DNA from: an uncultured bacterium
GTDB taxonomy: Bacteria > Bacillota > Clostridia > Lachnospirales > Lachnospiraceae
Length of the DNA: 64,000 nt
Direction: 5' to 3'
NCBI GenBank assembly: GCA_947063875.1
Contig: CAMSTY010000004.1
Location: 33,944-97,943 of the forward strand
Positions 8,321 to 17,784 of this stretch are shown piece by piece; the stretch's first letter is position 1, and every line of letters starts with the position of its first letter. The notes under the pieces were generated by a model. The model was not told the DNA's origin. It did no database searches and was given only the letters and a program-made list of their open reading frames with translations. Made by a program: the position numbers and the translations under genes.

Positions 8321-9346
8321 TTAGTCGGTGGTTGCCCGGCGTTTTAAAATGGGAGTGACGATCTGGTGGATGGGGGTGGCCAGAGGGGTGGGTTTCCTTT
8401 TTTTGCGTTCGTTCATCTGCATGACCAGCAGCTCTACCGCCTGCTGGGCGATCTTGTCGATCTGCTGTCCTACGGTGCTGATGGGGAGAATGGCGGAACT
8501 GGCGATGGGGGAGTCGTCAAATCCGACAATGCGGTATTCTTCCGGGAGGGCGCCGTATTTTCTTATGATGAGATTTAAGAAAATGTTTGCATGGGTGTCA
8601 TTGGAAATAAAGACGCCCTTTTTTTGCCCGGAGTAGCTTTCTTCCATTTCCTGAAAGATTTCATTCATTCGTTTTTCGTTTTCCTCATAGGTTTTGCCGA
8701 AGCTGGTTTTGATGAGCTTGTGGGGCCAGTCGTGTTCCTGGCAGGTATCCAGAAAACCCTGGATTCGCTGGTATCCGGGGGTGGTGGGGGATACCTGCTG
8801 ATTGAGGTGGAACAGAATATGGCAGTTGTTTTTGCACAGCAGGCTGGTGGCCTGGACTGCGCCCATGTAGTTGTCGGTGTTCACGCTGCAGGTGTACTGG
8901 TCTTCCCGTTCGATGGTAACTACGGGAATATGGTAGGAAGCCAGTTCTTTAGAGGGGATGGTGTGGCTTAGGACAATCAGGCCTTCGATCTTGTAGGCCA
9001 GAAGCTCCTGGATGTATTGCTGTTCGATTTTTTTGTCCTGGTTCCCTTCAAACACCAGGAATTTATAGCCGAATTTTTCGTAGGAGGACAGGATGCTGGA
9101 TAGCATTTGGGCATAGTAGTGCATGTAAAGGCTGGGGATGATAATGCCTACAAATTCGGTCTTGCCACTGGCCAGAATCCGGGCAACCTTGTTTTCTTTA
9201 TAGTTTAAGGCCTCCAGGGCGTCGGCGACTACCTGCTGGGTTTCCAGCGTCAGGGAGTCGGGGGCGTTGAAGTAGCGGGAGATGGTGGTCTTGGAGAAAT
9301 TGGTGTATTTGGCGATGTCGTCAAAGGTGATGTTCTTTTTTCCCAT
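8321..9346 (-). CDS. LacI-family transcriptional repressor, sucrose/trehalose-operon type
   Basis: A 341-residue LacI/GalR regulator. The N-terminal helix-turn-helix (ITFDDIAKYTNFSKTTISRYF, with the first residue omitted from the motif) is followed by the hinge and a periplasmic-binding-like effector domain from about residue 62 (FVGIIIPSL) to the end, including the GFDDSPIA segment. It diverges from the PTS operon, and 12-bp operator-like units lie on both sides of the shared region, so it most likely represses the PTS genes and itself. ScrR/TreR-type members respond to the incoming sugar phosphate; the effector here is inferred only. Confidence 0.9.
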   Translation of the reverse strand: MGKKNITFDDIAKYTNFSKTTISRYFNAPDSLTLETQQVVADALEALNYKENKVARILASGKTEFVGIIIPSLYMHYYAQMLSSILSSYEKFGYKFLVFEGNQDKKIEQQYIQELLAYKIEGLIVLSHTIPSKELASYHIPVVTIEREDQYTCSVNTDNYMGAVQATSLLCKNNCHILFHLNQQVSPTTPGYQRIQGFLDTCQEHDWPHKLIKTSFGKTYEENEKRMNEIFQEMEESYSGQKKGVFISNDTHANIFLNLIIRKYGALPEEYRIVGFDDSPIASSAILPISTVGQQIDKIAQQAVELLVMQMNERKKRKPTPLATPIHQIVTPILKRRATTD

Positions 9347-9368
9347 GTTGTTGATTCCTTTTTTGCGT

Positions 9369-9384
9369 GGGGCCCTATGGCCCC
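9369..9384 (-). other. GC-rich hairpin in the lacI-type gene leader
   Basis: A perfect 6-bp stem GGGGCC-CTAT-GGCCCC lies between the putative start of transcription and the ribosome binding site of the repressor gene. It could damp translation of the repressor; that is inference. Confidence 0.4.
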
Positions 9385-9419
9385 GAAGTGTTCCAATCTG
9401 CTTTATTTTCGTTGCCTAC

Positions 9420-9425
9420 AGTATA
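9420..9425 (-). promoter_or_regulatory. Likely -10 of the repressor gene
   Basis: TATACT on the minus strand. The two ACCGRT operator units (9451-9474) lie just upstream, near where the -35 region would be. No consensus -35 is visible, so the assignment is tentative. Confidence 0.35.
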
Positions 9426-9450
9426 ACACAAAACGGATAAAAAAGGAAGA

Positions 9451-9474
9451 GTAACCGATATTGGAACCGGTTTT
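9451..9474. promoter_or_regulatory. Operator-like pair of 12-bp units near the repressor promoter
   Basis: Two adjacent units, GTAACCGATATT and GGAACCGGTTTT, place ACCGAT and ACCGGT exactly 12 bases apart. They match the unit design of the array in front of the PTS gene and probably mediate autoregulation. Confidence 0.55.
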
Positions 9475-9536
9475 ATATAATGTGCACAGAAAGTTTGGAA
9501 GGATTTCATGATAATGCTGAAATGAGAGGGACGGCA

Positions 9537-9565
9537 TTGACAGGAGAGAGGAGGGGTGGTAAAAT
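9537..9565 (+). promoter_or_regulatory. Promoter of the PTS operon
   Basis: Near-consensus: TTGACA (9537-9542), 17-base spacer, TAAAAT (9560-9565). Transcription should start near 9572, immediately before the operator array, so a bound repressor would block initiation or early elongation. Confidence 0.8.
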
Positions 9566-9577
9566 AAGGATCATAAA

Positions 9578-9625
9578 GTTACCGGTTACATTACTAGTAA
9601 CATAATTAGTTGCATAACTAGTTTC
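9578..9625. promoter_or_regulatory. Four tandem 12-bp operator units
   Basis: Four head-to-tail 12-mers: GTTACCGGTTAC, ATTACTAGTAAC, ATAATTAGTTGC, ATAACTAGTTTC. Their central hexamers (ACCGGT, ACTAGT, ATTAGT, ACTAGT) are spaced exactly 12 bases apart, and three of the four are perfect palindromes. The position is just downstream of the PTS promoter. Likely bound by the divergent LacI-family protein. Confidence 0.6.
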
Positions 9626-9636
9626 AAGCATTTTGA

Positions 9637-11688
<2,052 letters not shown>

Positions 11689-11715
11689 AGCATGTAAAAG
11701 GAGGAAAGGAACAAT

Positions 11716-12549
11716 ATGGAACTTCAATATTTGGGAACAGCGGCAGCGGAGGGATGGCCGGCTCTCTTTTGCGATTGTGAAATCTGTCACAAAGCACGGG
11801 AGAAAGGGGGAAAGGATTTGCGGACCCGGACCCAGTCCATCCTGGACGGGACGATTCTGATTGATTTTCCGCCGGACACCTATACCCATGCCCTCCGGTA
11901 TCGCCTGAATCTGGGAAAGGTCCAGCATTTGCTGATCACCCATTCTCATATGGATCATTTCTTTCCGGTTGACTTGATTCACCGGCATGAGCATTTCGGC
12001 CATAACGCGGAGGGGATGCTTCACGTGTACGGAAATGAGGCGGTGGAGAAGGCGTTTTATGAGGCGGTATTGATTGACCGGTTTAAGGTTCATCCTCTGG
12101 ATAACAGTGTAAGGTTTGTCCGTGTGGAGCCGTTTCAGGATTTCGTGGCGGAGGGATACCACATTATTCCGGTGGCGGCTGACCATGACAAGAGGGAGGC
12201 CTGCCTGATCTATATCATTGAAAAGGACGGGAAATGCCTGCTGTACGGCCATGATACGGGGATGAATTTAAGCAGGGAAGCCTGGGACTGCATCTGCAGC
12301 TATCAATATGACCTGATTTCCATGGACGCCACTATGGGAAGGCAGAAGACAAACGGCTATCACATGGGACTTTCGGATGATCTGGAGATGGTCCGGCTTC
12401 TGGAGGGAAAGGGTTGCCTGAAGAAGGGCGCCGTAAAAGTGATCAGTCATTTCTCCCACAATGGCGGGATGACCCATGGGGAGTTGGAGCAGTTTGCCGG
12501 GGAGCATGGTCTGACGGCGGCTTATGACGGGATGGCAGTGAAAATATAG
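11716..12549 (+). CDS. PhnP-like metallo-beta-lactamase-fold hydrolase
   Basis: A 277-residue MBL-fold protein. The N-terminal Cys cluster CDCEICHKAREKGGKDLRTR resembles the structural-zinc site and Arg motif of PhnP cyclic phosphodiesterases. The catalytic metal motif THSHMDH is near residue 78, with later ligands in AADHD and YGHDTG and a C-terminal SHFSHN. PhnP opens 1,2-cyclic phosphates, and UlaG-type MBL enzymes open sugar lactones. Placement directly behind a PTS gene, with AAAGGAGGAAAGG before the start, suggests action on the imported sugar phosphate. The exact reaction is not established. Confidence 0.85.
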   Translation: MELQYLGTAAAEGWPALFCDCEICHKAREKGGKDLRTRTQSILDGTILIDFPPDTYTHALRYRLNLGKVQHLLITHSHMDHFFPVDLIHRHEHFGHNAEGMLHVYGNEAVEKAFYEAVLIDRFKVHPLDNSVRFVRVEPFQDFVAEGYHIIPVAADHDKREACLIYIIEKDGKCLLYGHDTGMNLSREAWDCICSYQYDLISMDATMGRQKTNGYHMGLSDDLEMVRLLEGKGCLKKGAVKVISHFSHNGGMTHGELEQFAGEHGLTAAYDGMAVKI

Positions 12550-12576
12550 AATTCCATTGTCAGGAAGGGGAGTAAG

Positions 12577-12777
12577 ATGATAACTGGTTTTCACAAGAAT
12601 ATTATTCTGCATATCATGGAAATTTGGGGTGAGGGCGGGGAGAACCCGGAAGAATTGCTGAGAAGCTGCAATGGTTTGACCGAAGATGATAAAGCGGATG
12701 TTCTTCGGGGCCTGCAGGAGCGGAAGGTATGTTCTCTGGCTGCTTTGCTAGGGAAGGAGGAAAAGCTAGTGTGCTGA
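12577..12777 (+). CDS. Small protein of unknown function
   Basis: 66 codons with a strong AGGAAGGGGAG site 6 bases before the ATG, placed 27 bases after the PhnP-like gene and in the same direction, so probably the last gene of the PTS operon. The sequence is mixed charged and helical (ENPEELLRSCNGLTEDDKADVLRGL) with no membrane segment and no recognised domain. Coding status rests on the start signals and context only. Confidence 0.5.
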   Translation: MITGFHKNIILHIMEIWGEGGENPEELLRSCNGLTEDDKADVLRGLQERKVCSLAALLGKEEKLVC

Positions 12778-12778
12778 C

Positions 12779-12910
12779 CCATTTGCTTTCAGCTAAATGA
12801 CGCAGAATGAATTTTCAGTCTGTAAGGCGACGGAGGGAGGCGATGCGGTGGCATCGTTGACCGACAACAACGCAGCAGATGGAAATTCAGGCAAGTCATT
12901 TGGCGAAATG
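12779..12910. repeat. Palindromic structured intergenic element
   Basis: AAATGAC (12795-12801) pairs with GTCATTT (12895-12901). The pairing continues inward imperfectly (TGAATTT, TCTG) to a central CGATGC-GGTG-GCATCG hairpin (12841-12856). Each end carries a small CATTT...AAATG hairpin. The look is that of a dispersed intergenic repeat or structured RNA. No second copy was found in the window. Confidence 0.5.
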
Positions 12911-12958
12911 TAAATGAGTCAGTACACCAGAGAGGTACGGAACTATTCCGCGGTCTTT

Positions 12959-13004
12959 ATGGGTATTGTGCCGAAAGGGGAGTTTTCGGCGCAATACCCA
13001 TTTT
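12959..13004 (+). terminator. Strong rho-independent terminator
   Basis: 18-base arms 12959-12976 and 12984-13001 pair with a single G-T wobble around a 7-base loop, then TTTT. It ends the PTS operon. The rest of the gap to 13185 shows nothing further except the AGGAGGAGG site of the next gene. Confidence 0.8.
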
Positions 13005-13185
13005 GCGCGTTGGCTGAAAACGTTGCGTACCCCTCAAAACCCAGGCAGCAGCCCATCCCCACTTCCTCATCTTGCCATTTGCAATCACACATGTTAGAAT
13101 AAGAAATATTTATTGAAAGAAATTGAGAGAAAAGGATAATCCATATGGCGCTGGCAGATGAGGGAAATGACAGGAGGAGGAATAA

Positions 13186-13689
13186 ATGAGAAGAAAAGAT
13201 CGGGAAATGGATGAGAATTTCGCTATGGGAGTTGCAGACCGGTGTGAATACGCCGTTCTTTCCATGACTGATACCCAAGGGCAGCCCTATTGTGTTCCCA
13301 TCAGTATTGTGAGGGAGGGCCGGGCGGTGTATTTTCATTGTGCGAAGGCGGGAAAGAAAACGGAGGCCATGCGTAAAAACCCAAGGGTGTGCATTGCCTG
13401 TGTGGGGGATACCTGCCGTGCCCTTCATGAGTTTACTACCGAATATGAGTCTGCAGTTATTCGGGGCATGGCAGAGGAGGTAATGGGGGAGGAAGAAAAG
13501 ATTCACGCCCTCCGCCTGCTGTGCGAAAGGCATGTCCCTACCAATATGGAGAATTTTGACAAGGAACTTAACCGCAGCCTGGCAGTCACTGCCGTGTGGA
13601 AAGTAACCATGGACTCCATTACCGGGAAGCGCAAGAAGTATGATAAAAATGGTGAGGAAATGAAGTACGGCAGGATGGAGCAGGACTGA
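13186..13689 (+). CDS. NimA-like pyridoxamine 5'-phosphate oxidase family flavoprotein
   Basis: A 167-residue split-barrel flavin-binding protein of the class that includes 5-nitroimidazole resistance (Nim) proteins. It begins MRRKDREM, typical of the subgroup. The barrel runs from CEYAVLSMTD near residue 20, through PYCVPISIV and YFHCAKAGKK, to ESAVIRGMAEEV. A strong AGGAGGAGG site precedes the start. Nim-type enzymes reduce nitro groups with flavin, but most chromosomal members have no shown role in resistance. The GNAT gene follows 48 bases later, perhaps as one unit. Confidence 0.85.
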   Translation: MRRKDREMDENFAMGVADRCEYAVLSMTDTQGQPYCVPISIVREGRAVYFHCAKAGKKTEAMRKNPRVCIACVGDTCRALHEFTTEYESAVIRGMAEEVMGEEEKIHALRLLCERHVPTNMENFDKELNRSLAVTAVWKVTMDSITGKRKKYDKNGEEMKYGRMEQD

Positions 13690-13737
13690 CCGCAAAGTTT
13701 TGCAGCGGAGAAAGAACGCGGGGAGGAGAACGGAATT

Positions 13738-14229
13738 ATGAGGATTGAGATAAGGGATTACCGGGAGGCGGACCTTCCGGAAATGATTGCAATCTGGAAC
13801 GAGGTGGTGGAGGACGGAGTTGCCTTTCCTCAGGAAGAGCTGCTGGATGAGGAGACGGGAAAGGCGTTTTTTGCGGGGCAGACCTATAACGGAGTGGCTG
13901 TGGATGAGGACAGCGGACGGATTTACGGACTGTATATTTTGCATCCTAACAATGTAGGGCGGTGCGGGCATATCTGTAATGCAAGTTTTGCGGTCCGCTC
14001 GGAAAGCAGAGGGCTGCATATCGGGGAAAAACTGGTTTTGGATTGTCTGGCGCAGGGGAAAATCCATGGTTTTCAGATTTTGCAGTTCAACGCCGTGGTG
14101 GCAAGCAATGTTCATGCCAGGCATTTGTATGAACGGCTGGGATTTGTACAGCTGGGGACGATTCCCAAAGGTTTTCGGATGAAGGACGGGCATTATGAAG
14201 ACATTTGCCCTTATTATCATGTGTTGTAG
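13738..14229 (+). CDS. GNAT family N-acetyltransferase
   Basis: A 163-residue GNAT protein. The N-terminal IEIRDYREADLPEMIAIWNE is the usual first strand and helix. The acetyl-CoA pyrophosphate loop appears as VRSESRGLHIGEKLV (residues 83-97, R-x-x-G-hydrophobic-G form), and ARHLYERLGFVQLG near residue 125 is the family's C-terminal motif. A GGGGAGGAG site precedes the ATG. The substrate is unknown; similar small GNATs act on amines, amino acids or antibiotics. Confidence 0.88.
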   Translation: MRIEIRDYREADLPEMIAIWNEVVEDGVAFPQEELLDEETGKAFFAGQTYNGVAVDEDSGRIYGLYILHPNNVGRCGHICNASFAVRSESRGLHIGEKLVLDCLAQGKIHGFQILQFNAVVASNVHARHLYERLGFVQLGTIPKGFRMKDGHYEDICPYYHVL

Positions 14230-14291
14230 GCGTCAGCGAATCTGCGGCATAGAATTGATAAAAATTTAACGAGGAAAAATTTCCATAAATA

Positions 14292-14320
14292 TTGCCGGCT
14301 TATCCGTATAGGTATATAGG
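14292..14320 (+). promoter_or_regulatory. Possible serpin promoter
   Basis: TTGCCG (14292-14297), 17 bases, TATAGG (14315-14320). It would give a leader of about 195 bases before the serpin start. Weak match. Confidence 0.3.
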
Positions 14321-14356
14321 AAGCGCTATGATTTTCTTTTATGACGTTTCCTGCGC

Positions 14357-14401
14357 CGGTTTTTGCTGTGTATGAATGCAGAATCTGCCCTGCAAAAACC
14401 G
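14357..14401 (+). other. Stem-loop in the serpin leader
   Basis: CGGTTTTTGC (14357-14366) pairs perfectly with GCAAAAACCG (14392-14401). A second stem (AAACGG/CCGTTT) follows near 14429-14449. There is no T-run, so these look like leader structure rather than a terminator. Confidence 0.35.
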
Positions 14402-14522
14402 TGCGGTTCCACCGGGGATTATCGTTAAACGGCAAATGGGTTTTCCGTTTGCAATAGGATAATTGCAGGAAGGGCATGGAATATTTCAGAAGTTCCGGGA
14501 AGATGCGGAGGAAGGAGAGCAT

Positions 14523-16529
14523 ATGAGGAGAAAAGGAAAAAGAGTTACGGCCTGTTTTTTGACAGCAGCCATGGTTTTGACGGCTGCCAGCGGGTGCCAG
14601 GGGTCTGGGAAGCCTCTGGAGCCGGATTTAAAGGCTTTGGAAACGGGAGCCGGAGAGGACGGTAAAATGTTGGGGCAGGAGACCGGGGAAGGGGCGGATG
14701 AAAGCGAGGCCAAAGCCGGCACGGCAAAGACAGAGGATGAGGATTGGATGAAGAATCAAAAGTATGAAACGGGCAGGTCGCTGGAGGCGGAGGAGCCAAA
14801 AGACGCAGATATCTTGCCGGAGGATTACGAAGGCTGGAACCGTTTTCTGGAGGAAAAGGAGATTTCCCGGGAGTTTGCAAAGGGGCTGGATCAGTTTGCG
14901 TACAAGAGCGGCAGCGCTGTCTTAAAGGGGACAGAGGGAAATGGGAATTATAGTCCGTTAAGCCTTTACTATACCCTGGCTTTGGCAGGCTGCGGCGCCC
15001 GGGGCGAGACCGCGGGCCAGATTCTGGAGAACCTGGGAGTGGAGGACAGAAAGGAACTGGCAGACCAGTGCAGCAAACTTTATCAGTGGTATGTGTATCA
15101 GAGCCAGAAGGAACGGGAAATGATGGAACAATACGGAATAGAGGGCTACCGAAGCGCGATCCGCCTGGGGAATTCCCTGTGGATTTCCGGTCAGCTGGCA
15201 GTGGGGGAGGAATATCAGAAGCTGGCGGCGGAGAAATTCTTTGCCTCCTCCTATGGGGTGGATTTTGCAGATCCGGAAACCGCCAAAAGGATGGGAGCCT
15301 GGATTGCCGGAAAGACAAACGGGGTGTTGGAGCCTCAGCTTACCCTGGACCCGGGGACGGTACTGGCTATCTTGAACACCTTGTATTTTTATGGGGGCTG
15401 GACAAATCCCTTTTCTCCGGAAATGACTCAGGAGGACAGCTTTACCTTGAAGGATGGGACTTCGGTGACTGTGCCGTTTTTAAATCGGACCGAATGGGAG
15501 GGGGCCTTCCGAAAAGGGGAGGGTTATACCCTGTCCTATCTGAGTACAGACAATAACTGCCGGATGGTGTTTCTGCTGCCGGATGAGGGGAAAAATGTGG
15601 AAGAATTCCTGGAGAACCCCCAAAAGCTGCAGAGCGCGCTGGAGACAGAAGAAGAGGACTGGGTAAACGCAAAAGTGATCTGGAAAGTCCCTAAATTTGA
15701 ATTTGCAAGCAGCTATCAGCTGAATGATATCTTAAAGGCCATGGGAATGGAGCGGATGTTTGGCCAAACAGCGGAATTTGGCGGAATTTCCTCAGACCCG
15801 CTGCTGGTGTCCAGTGTGATTCAGGAGAGCCACATCGGCGTGGATGAGCAGGGGGTAGAGGGCGCTGCCTACACCATGATGGCCATGGCCAGAGGAGCCA
15901 TGATAGAAAATGAGGAAACTGCGGAAATGATTCTTGACCGGCCGTTTTTGTATGGAATCCGGGATGACAGTCATGGTGTGTGGCTGTTTCTCGGGGTGTG
16001 CCAAAATCCGGCCGAGGAAGGCGGGGAGGCGGCGGAGATGGCGGAAGCATTGCTTAAGAAGGCGGAAAGTGACGTGATCCTGACCTCCGCGCCGGAAATT
16101 TATCTGACTGACCCACTCTCCAGTACTATGAACAATTTCCTGGTGATGCCTGGTGATTACAGCTGGAACTGGAAGCAGGACCAAAAAGACGGGGAGATGG
16201 TGAGCCTGGTGGCCTGCGGCAGCCATCCCTTAGAGTATAAACCGAAGCAGGAGGATATGCTGAAGATCCCGAACTATAACAAACAGACGGAAGTGGGTTA
16301 CGTTTTACACTGTGCCGTTATGCCCCGGACCGTGACGGTCCGGGAGTGGGATATTTCCCAGCAGGGGAAGCAGGAGACGGCTTTGCCTGCGGAAACGGTG
16401 TATCAGGATGAGCAGACGATTCTTTTGAAACACGACAAGATCTATGAACTTGTTGCAGAATGGCCCCAGGAGGAACTGGAAAAGAATGGCTTTTTTGGAA
16501 GCGCAAGTTATGTGGTGATGACGGATTGA
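14523..16529 (+). CDS. Secreted serpin lipoprotein with extra C-terminal domain
   Basis: A 668-residue protein. The N-terminus is a lipoprotein signal ending at AASGC, followed by an acidic low-complexity linker to about residue 110. A full serpin fold then covers roughly 120-505: NYSPLSLYYTLALAGCGARG, NTLYFYGGW, VPFLNRTEWEGAF, and the strand after the reactive loop, RPFLYGIRD. The hinge reads DEQGVEGAAYTMMAMARGAM (near 440-460), close to but weaker than the small-residue hinge of inhibitory serpins. About 150 further residues form an unrecognised domain. The start at 14523 has GGAAGGAGAG. It could inhibit host or competitor serine proteases at the cell surface; inhibition is inference. Confidence 0.9.
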   Translation: MRRKGKRVTACFLTAAMVLTAASGCQGSGKPLEPDLKALETGAGEDGKMLGQETGEGADESEAKAGTAKTEDEDWMKNQKYETGRSLEAEEPKDADILPEDYEGWNRFLEEKEISREFAKGLDQFAYKSGSAVLKGTEGNGNYSPLSLYYTLALAGCGARGETAGQILENLGVEDRKELADQCSKLYQWYVYQSQKEREMMEQYGIEGYRSAIRLGNSLWISGQLAVGEEYQKLAAEKFFASSYGVDFADPETAKRMGAWIAGKTNGVLEPQLTLDPGTVLAILNTLYFYGGWTNPFSPEMTQEDSFTLKDGTSVTVPFLNRTEWEGAFRKGEGYTLSYLSTDNNCRMVFLLPDEGKNVEEFLENPQKLQSALETEEEDWVNAKVIWKVPKFEFASSYQLNDILKAMGMERMFGQTAEFGGISSDPLLVSSVIQESHIGVDEQGVEGAAYTMMAMARGAMIENEETAEMILDRPFLYGIRDDSHGVWLFLGVCQNPAEEGGEAAEMAEALLKKAESDVILTSAPEIYLTDPLSSTMNNFLVMPGDYSWNWKQDQKDGEMVSLVACGSHPLEYKPKQEDMLKIPNYNKQTEVGYVLHCAVMPRTVTVREWDISQQGKQETALPAETVYQDEQTILLKHDKIYELVAEWPQEELEKNGFFGSASYVVMTD

Positions 16530-16575
16530 GGCCTTTTGTGGCCGGAAGGCATGAACGGGCATTTGGACTATGCTG

Positions 16576-16604
16576 TGCAAAAGAATATTTGACCCCTGTA
16601 TATA
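16576..16604 (+). promoter_or_regulatory. Possible promoter giving a near-leaderless LysR transcript
   Basis: TGCAAA (16576-16581), 17 bases, TATATA (16599-16604). The ATG follows 11 bases after the -10, so the transcript would have almost no leader, consistent with the absence of a ribosome binding site. Confidence 0.35.
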
Positions 16605-16615
16605 GGTAAAACAAA

Positions 16616-17542
16616 ATGACCCTAACACAATTAAATTATCTGATTACAATCGCAGAAACCCAGTCCATGAACAAAGCGGCGGAACTGCTGTACGTATCCC
16701 AGCCTTCCCTGACCAGCGCCATGAAGGAGTTGGAAAAGGAACTGGGAATCACTTTGTTCTACCGAAGCGGAAGGGGCGCCACCCTGACCGCTGACGGGAC
16801 GGAATTTCTTTTATATGCCAAGCAGATCTACGGACAATATGAGAACGTCCTGGAAAAATACGGGAAAAACGGTTCCCACAAGAAGAAGTTCGGGGTGTCC
16901 ACCCAGCACTATTCCTTTGCGGTAAAGGCATTTGTGGATATGGCCAGGGAATTTGACATGTCTCAGTATGAATTTGCAATCCGGGAGACGAAAACAGCAG
17001 AGGTCATCCGGGACGTCAGCACGATGAAGAGCGAGATTGGCGTGCTGTATCTGTGTGATTTTAACAGGAAAGCCATGGAGAAGCTGCTGAAATCTGCTGC
17101 CCTAAAATTCCATCATCTGGTAGATTGCCAGGCATATGTGTATCTCTGGAGGGGACATCCCCTGGCAGGAGAAAGTTCCATCAGTTTTGAACAGCTGAAG
17201 GATTATCCCTGCCTCTCCTTTGAGCAGGGAGACAACAGTTCCTTCTATCTGGCGGAGGAGATTCTTTCCACCAACGAGTATCCCCAGGTAATCCGGACCA
17301 ACGACCGGGCCACGATGCTGAATCTGATGATCGGACTGAACGGATATACCCTTTGCTCCGGAATTATTTGTGAGGAATTGAACGGAAATGATTATCTGGC
17401 GGTACCCTTCCTGGACGACGAGGAGAATCCCAACAGTACGATGGAAATCGGATACGTGACCAGGAAAAACACGTTATTAAGCAGGATGGGGGAGCGGTAT
17501 ATCAGGGCGATGAAAGAGTATTTGGGAACTACCCGGTTATAG
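16616..17542 (+). CDS. LysR-family regulator, probably of sulfur amino acid metabolism
   Basis: A 308-residue LysR-type regulator. The winged helix is at residues 1-60 (LNYLITIAETQSMNKAAELL, then YVSQPSLTSAMKELEKELG), followed by the effector-binding domain (FGVSTQHYSFAVKAFVDMA onward). It lies directly upstream of and co-directional with metY, separated by a terminator. This pairing suggests it controls metY and responds to a sulfur metabolite such as O-acetyl-homoserine or O-acetyl-serine; that is inference from context and the CmbR/FhuR type. No clear ribosome binding site precedes the ATG. Confidence 0.88.
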   Translation: MTLTQLNYLITIAETQSMNKAAELLYVSQPSLTSAMKELEKELGITLFYRSGRGATLTADGTEFLLYAKQIYGQYENVLEKYGKNGSHKKKFGVSTQHYSFAVKAFVDMAREFDMSQYEFAIRETKTAEVIRDVSTMKSEIGVLYLCDFNRKAMEKLLKSAALKFHHLVDCQAYVYLWRGHPLAGESSISFEQLKDYPCLSFEQGDNSSFYLAEEILSTNEYPQVIRTNDRATMLNLMIGLNGYTLCSGIICEELNGNDYLAVPFLDDEENPNSTMEIGYVTRKNTLLSRMGERYIRAMKEYLGTTRL

Positions 17543-17570
17543 AACCAATCTATAGCCGGGTATTTTTTTT
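17530..17570 (+). terminator. Rho-independent terminator of the LysR gene
   Basis: TACCCGGTTATAGA pairs with TCTATAGCCGGGTA, followed by eight T. It overlaps the stop codon of the LysR gene. Confidence 0.92.
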
Positions 17571-17575
17571 ATATA

Positions 17576-17605
17576 TTAGACAAATAAAACCTACTATGAT
17601 AGTAT
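17576..17605 (+). promoter_or_regulatory. metY promoter with overlapping palindrome
   Basis: TAGACA (17577-17582), 17 bases, TAGTAT (17600-17605). A perfect palindrome TACTAT-G-ATAGTA (17592-17604) overlaps the -10 and is a candidate regulator site. The A-rich leader that follows (to 17784) contains no SAM riboswitch or T-box motif that I can see. Confidence 0.45.
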
Positions 17606-17784
17606 GAATTTATCAGCAAGGAAAACCGGAAAGAAAGCTGTGAAAAAAGAAATAGAAGCAACGATAGCACAAAAGAAAAGCTTTCTCCGAATGCACTCAA
17701 AGAGAAGCCATAGGAGAACGGAAAATCTAAAAAATCATAAAAAACATGAAAACACAGAAAAAACAATATCGGGAGGAAAGAGCA

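Noticed and set aside
12914..13102. 62-codon open frame before the NimA-like gene
   Set aside because: It contains a complete terminator hairpin, and the peptide reflects that symmetry.
14545..15318. Long minus-strand open frame inside the serpin gene
   Set aside because: Proline/serine-rich antisense shadow of a GC-rich coding strand; many similar shadows elsewhere were ignored.
17606..17784. SAM riboswitch or T-box before metY
   Set aside because: The A-rich leader lacks the conserved SAM-I core and any T-box sequence; a LysR gene is the more likely control.
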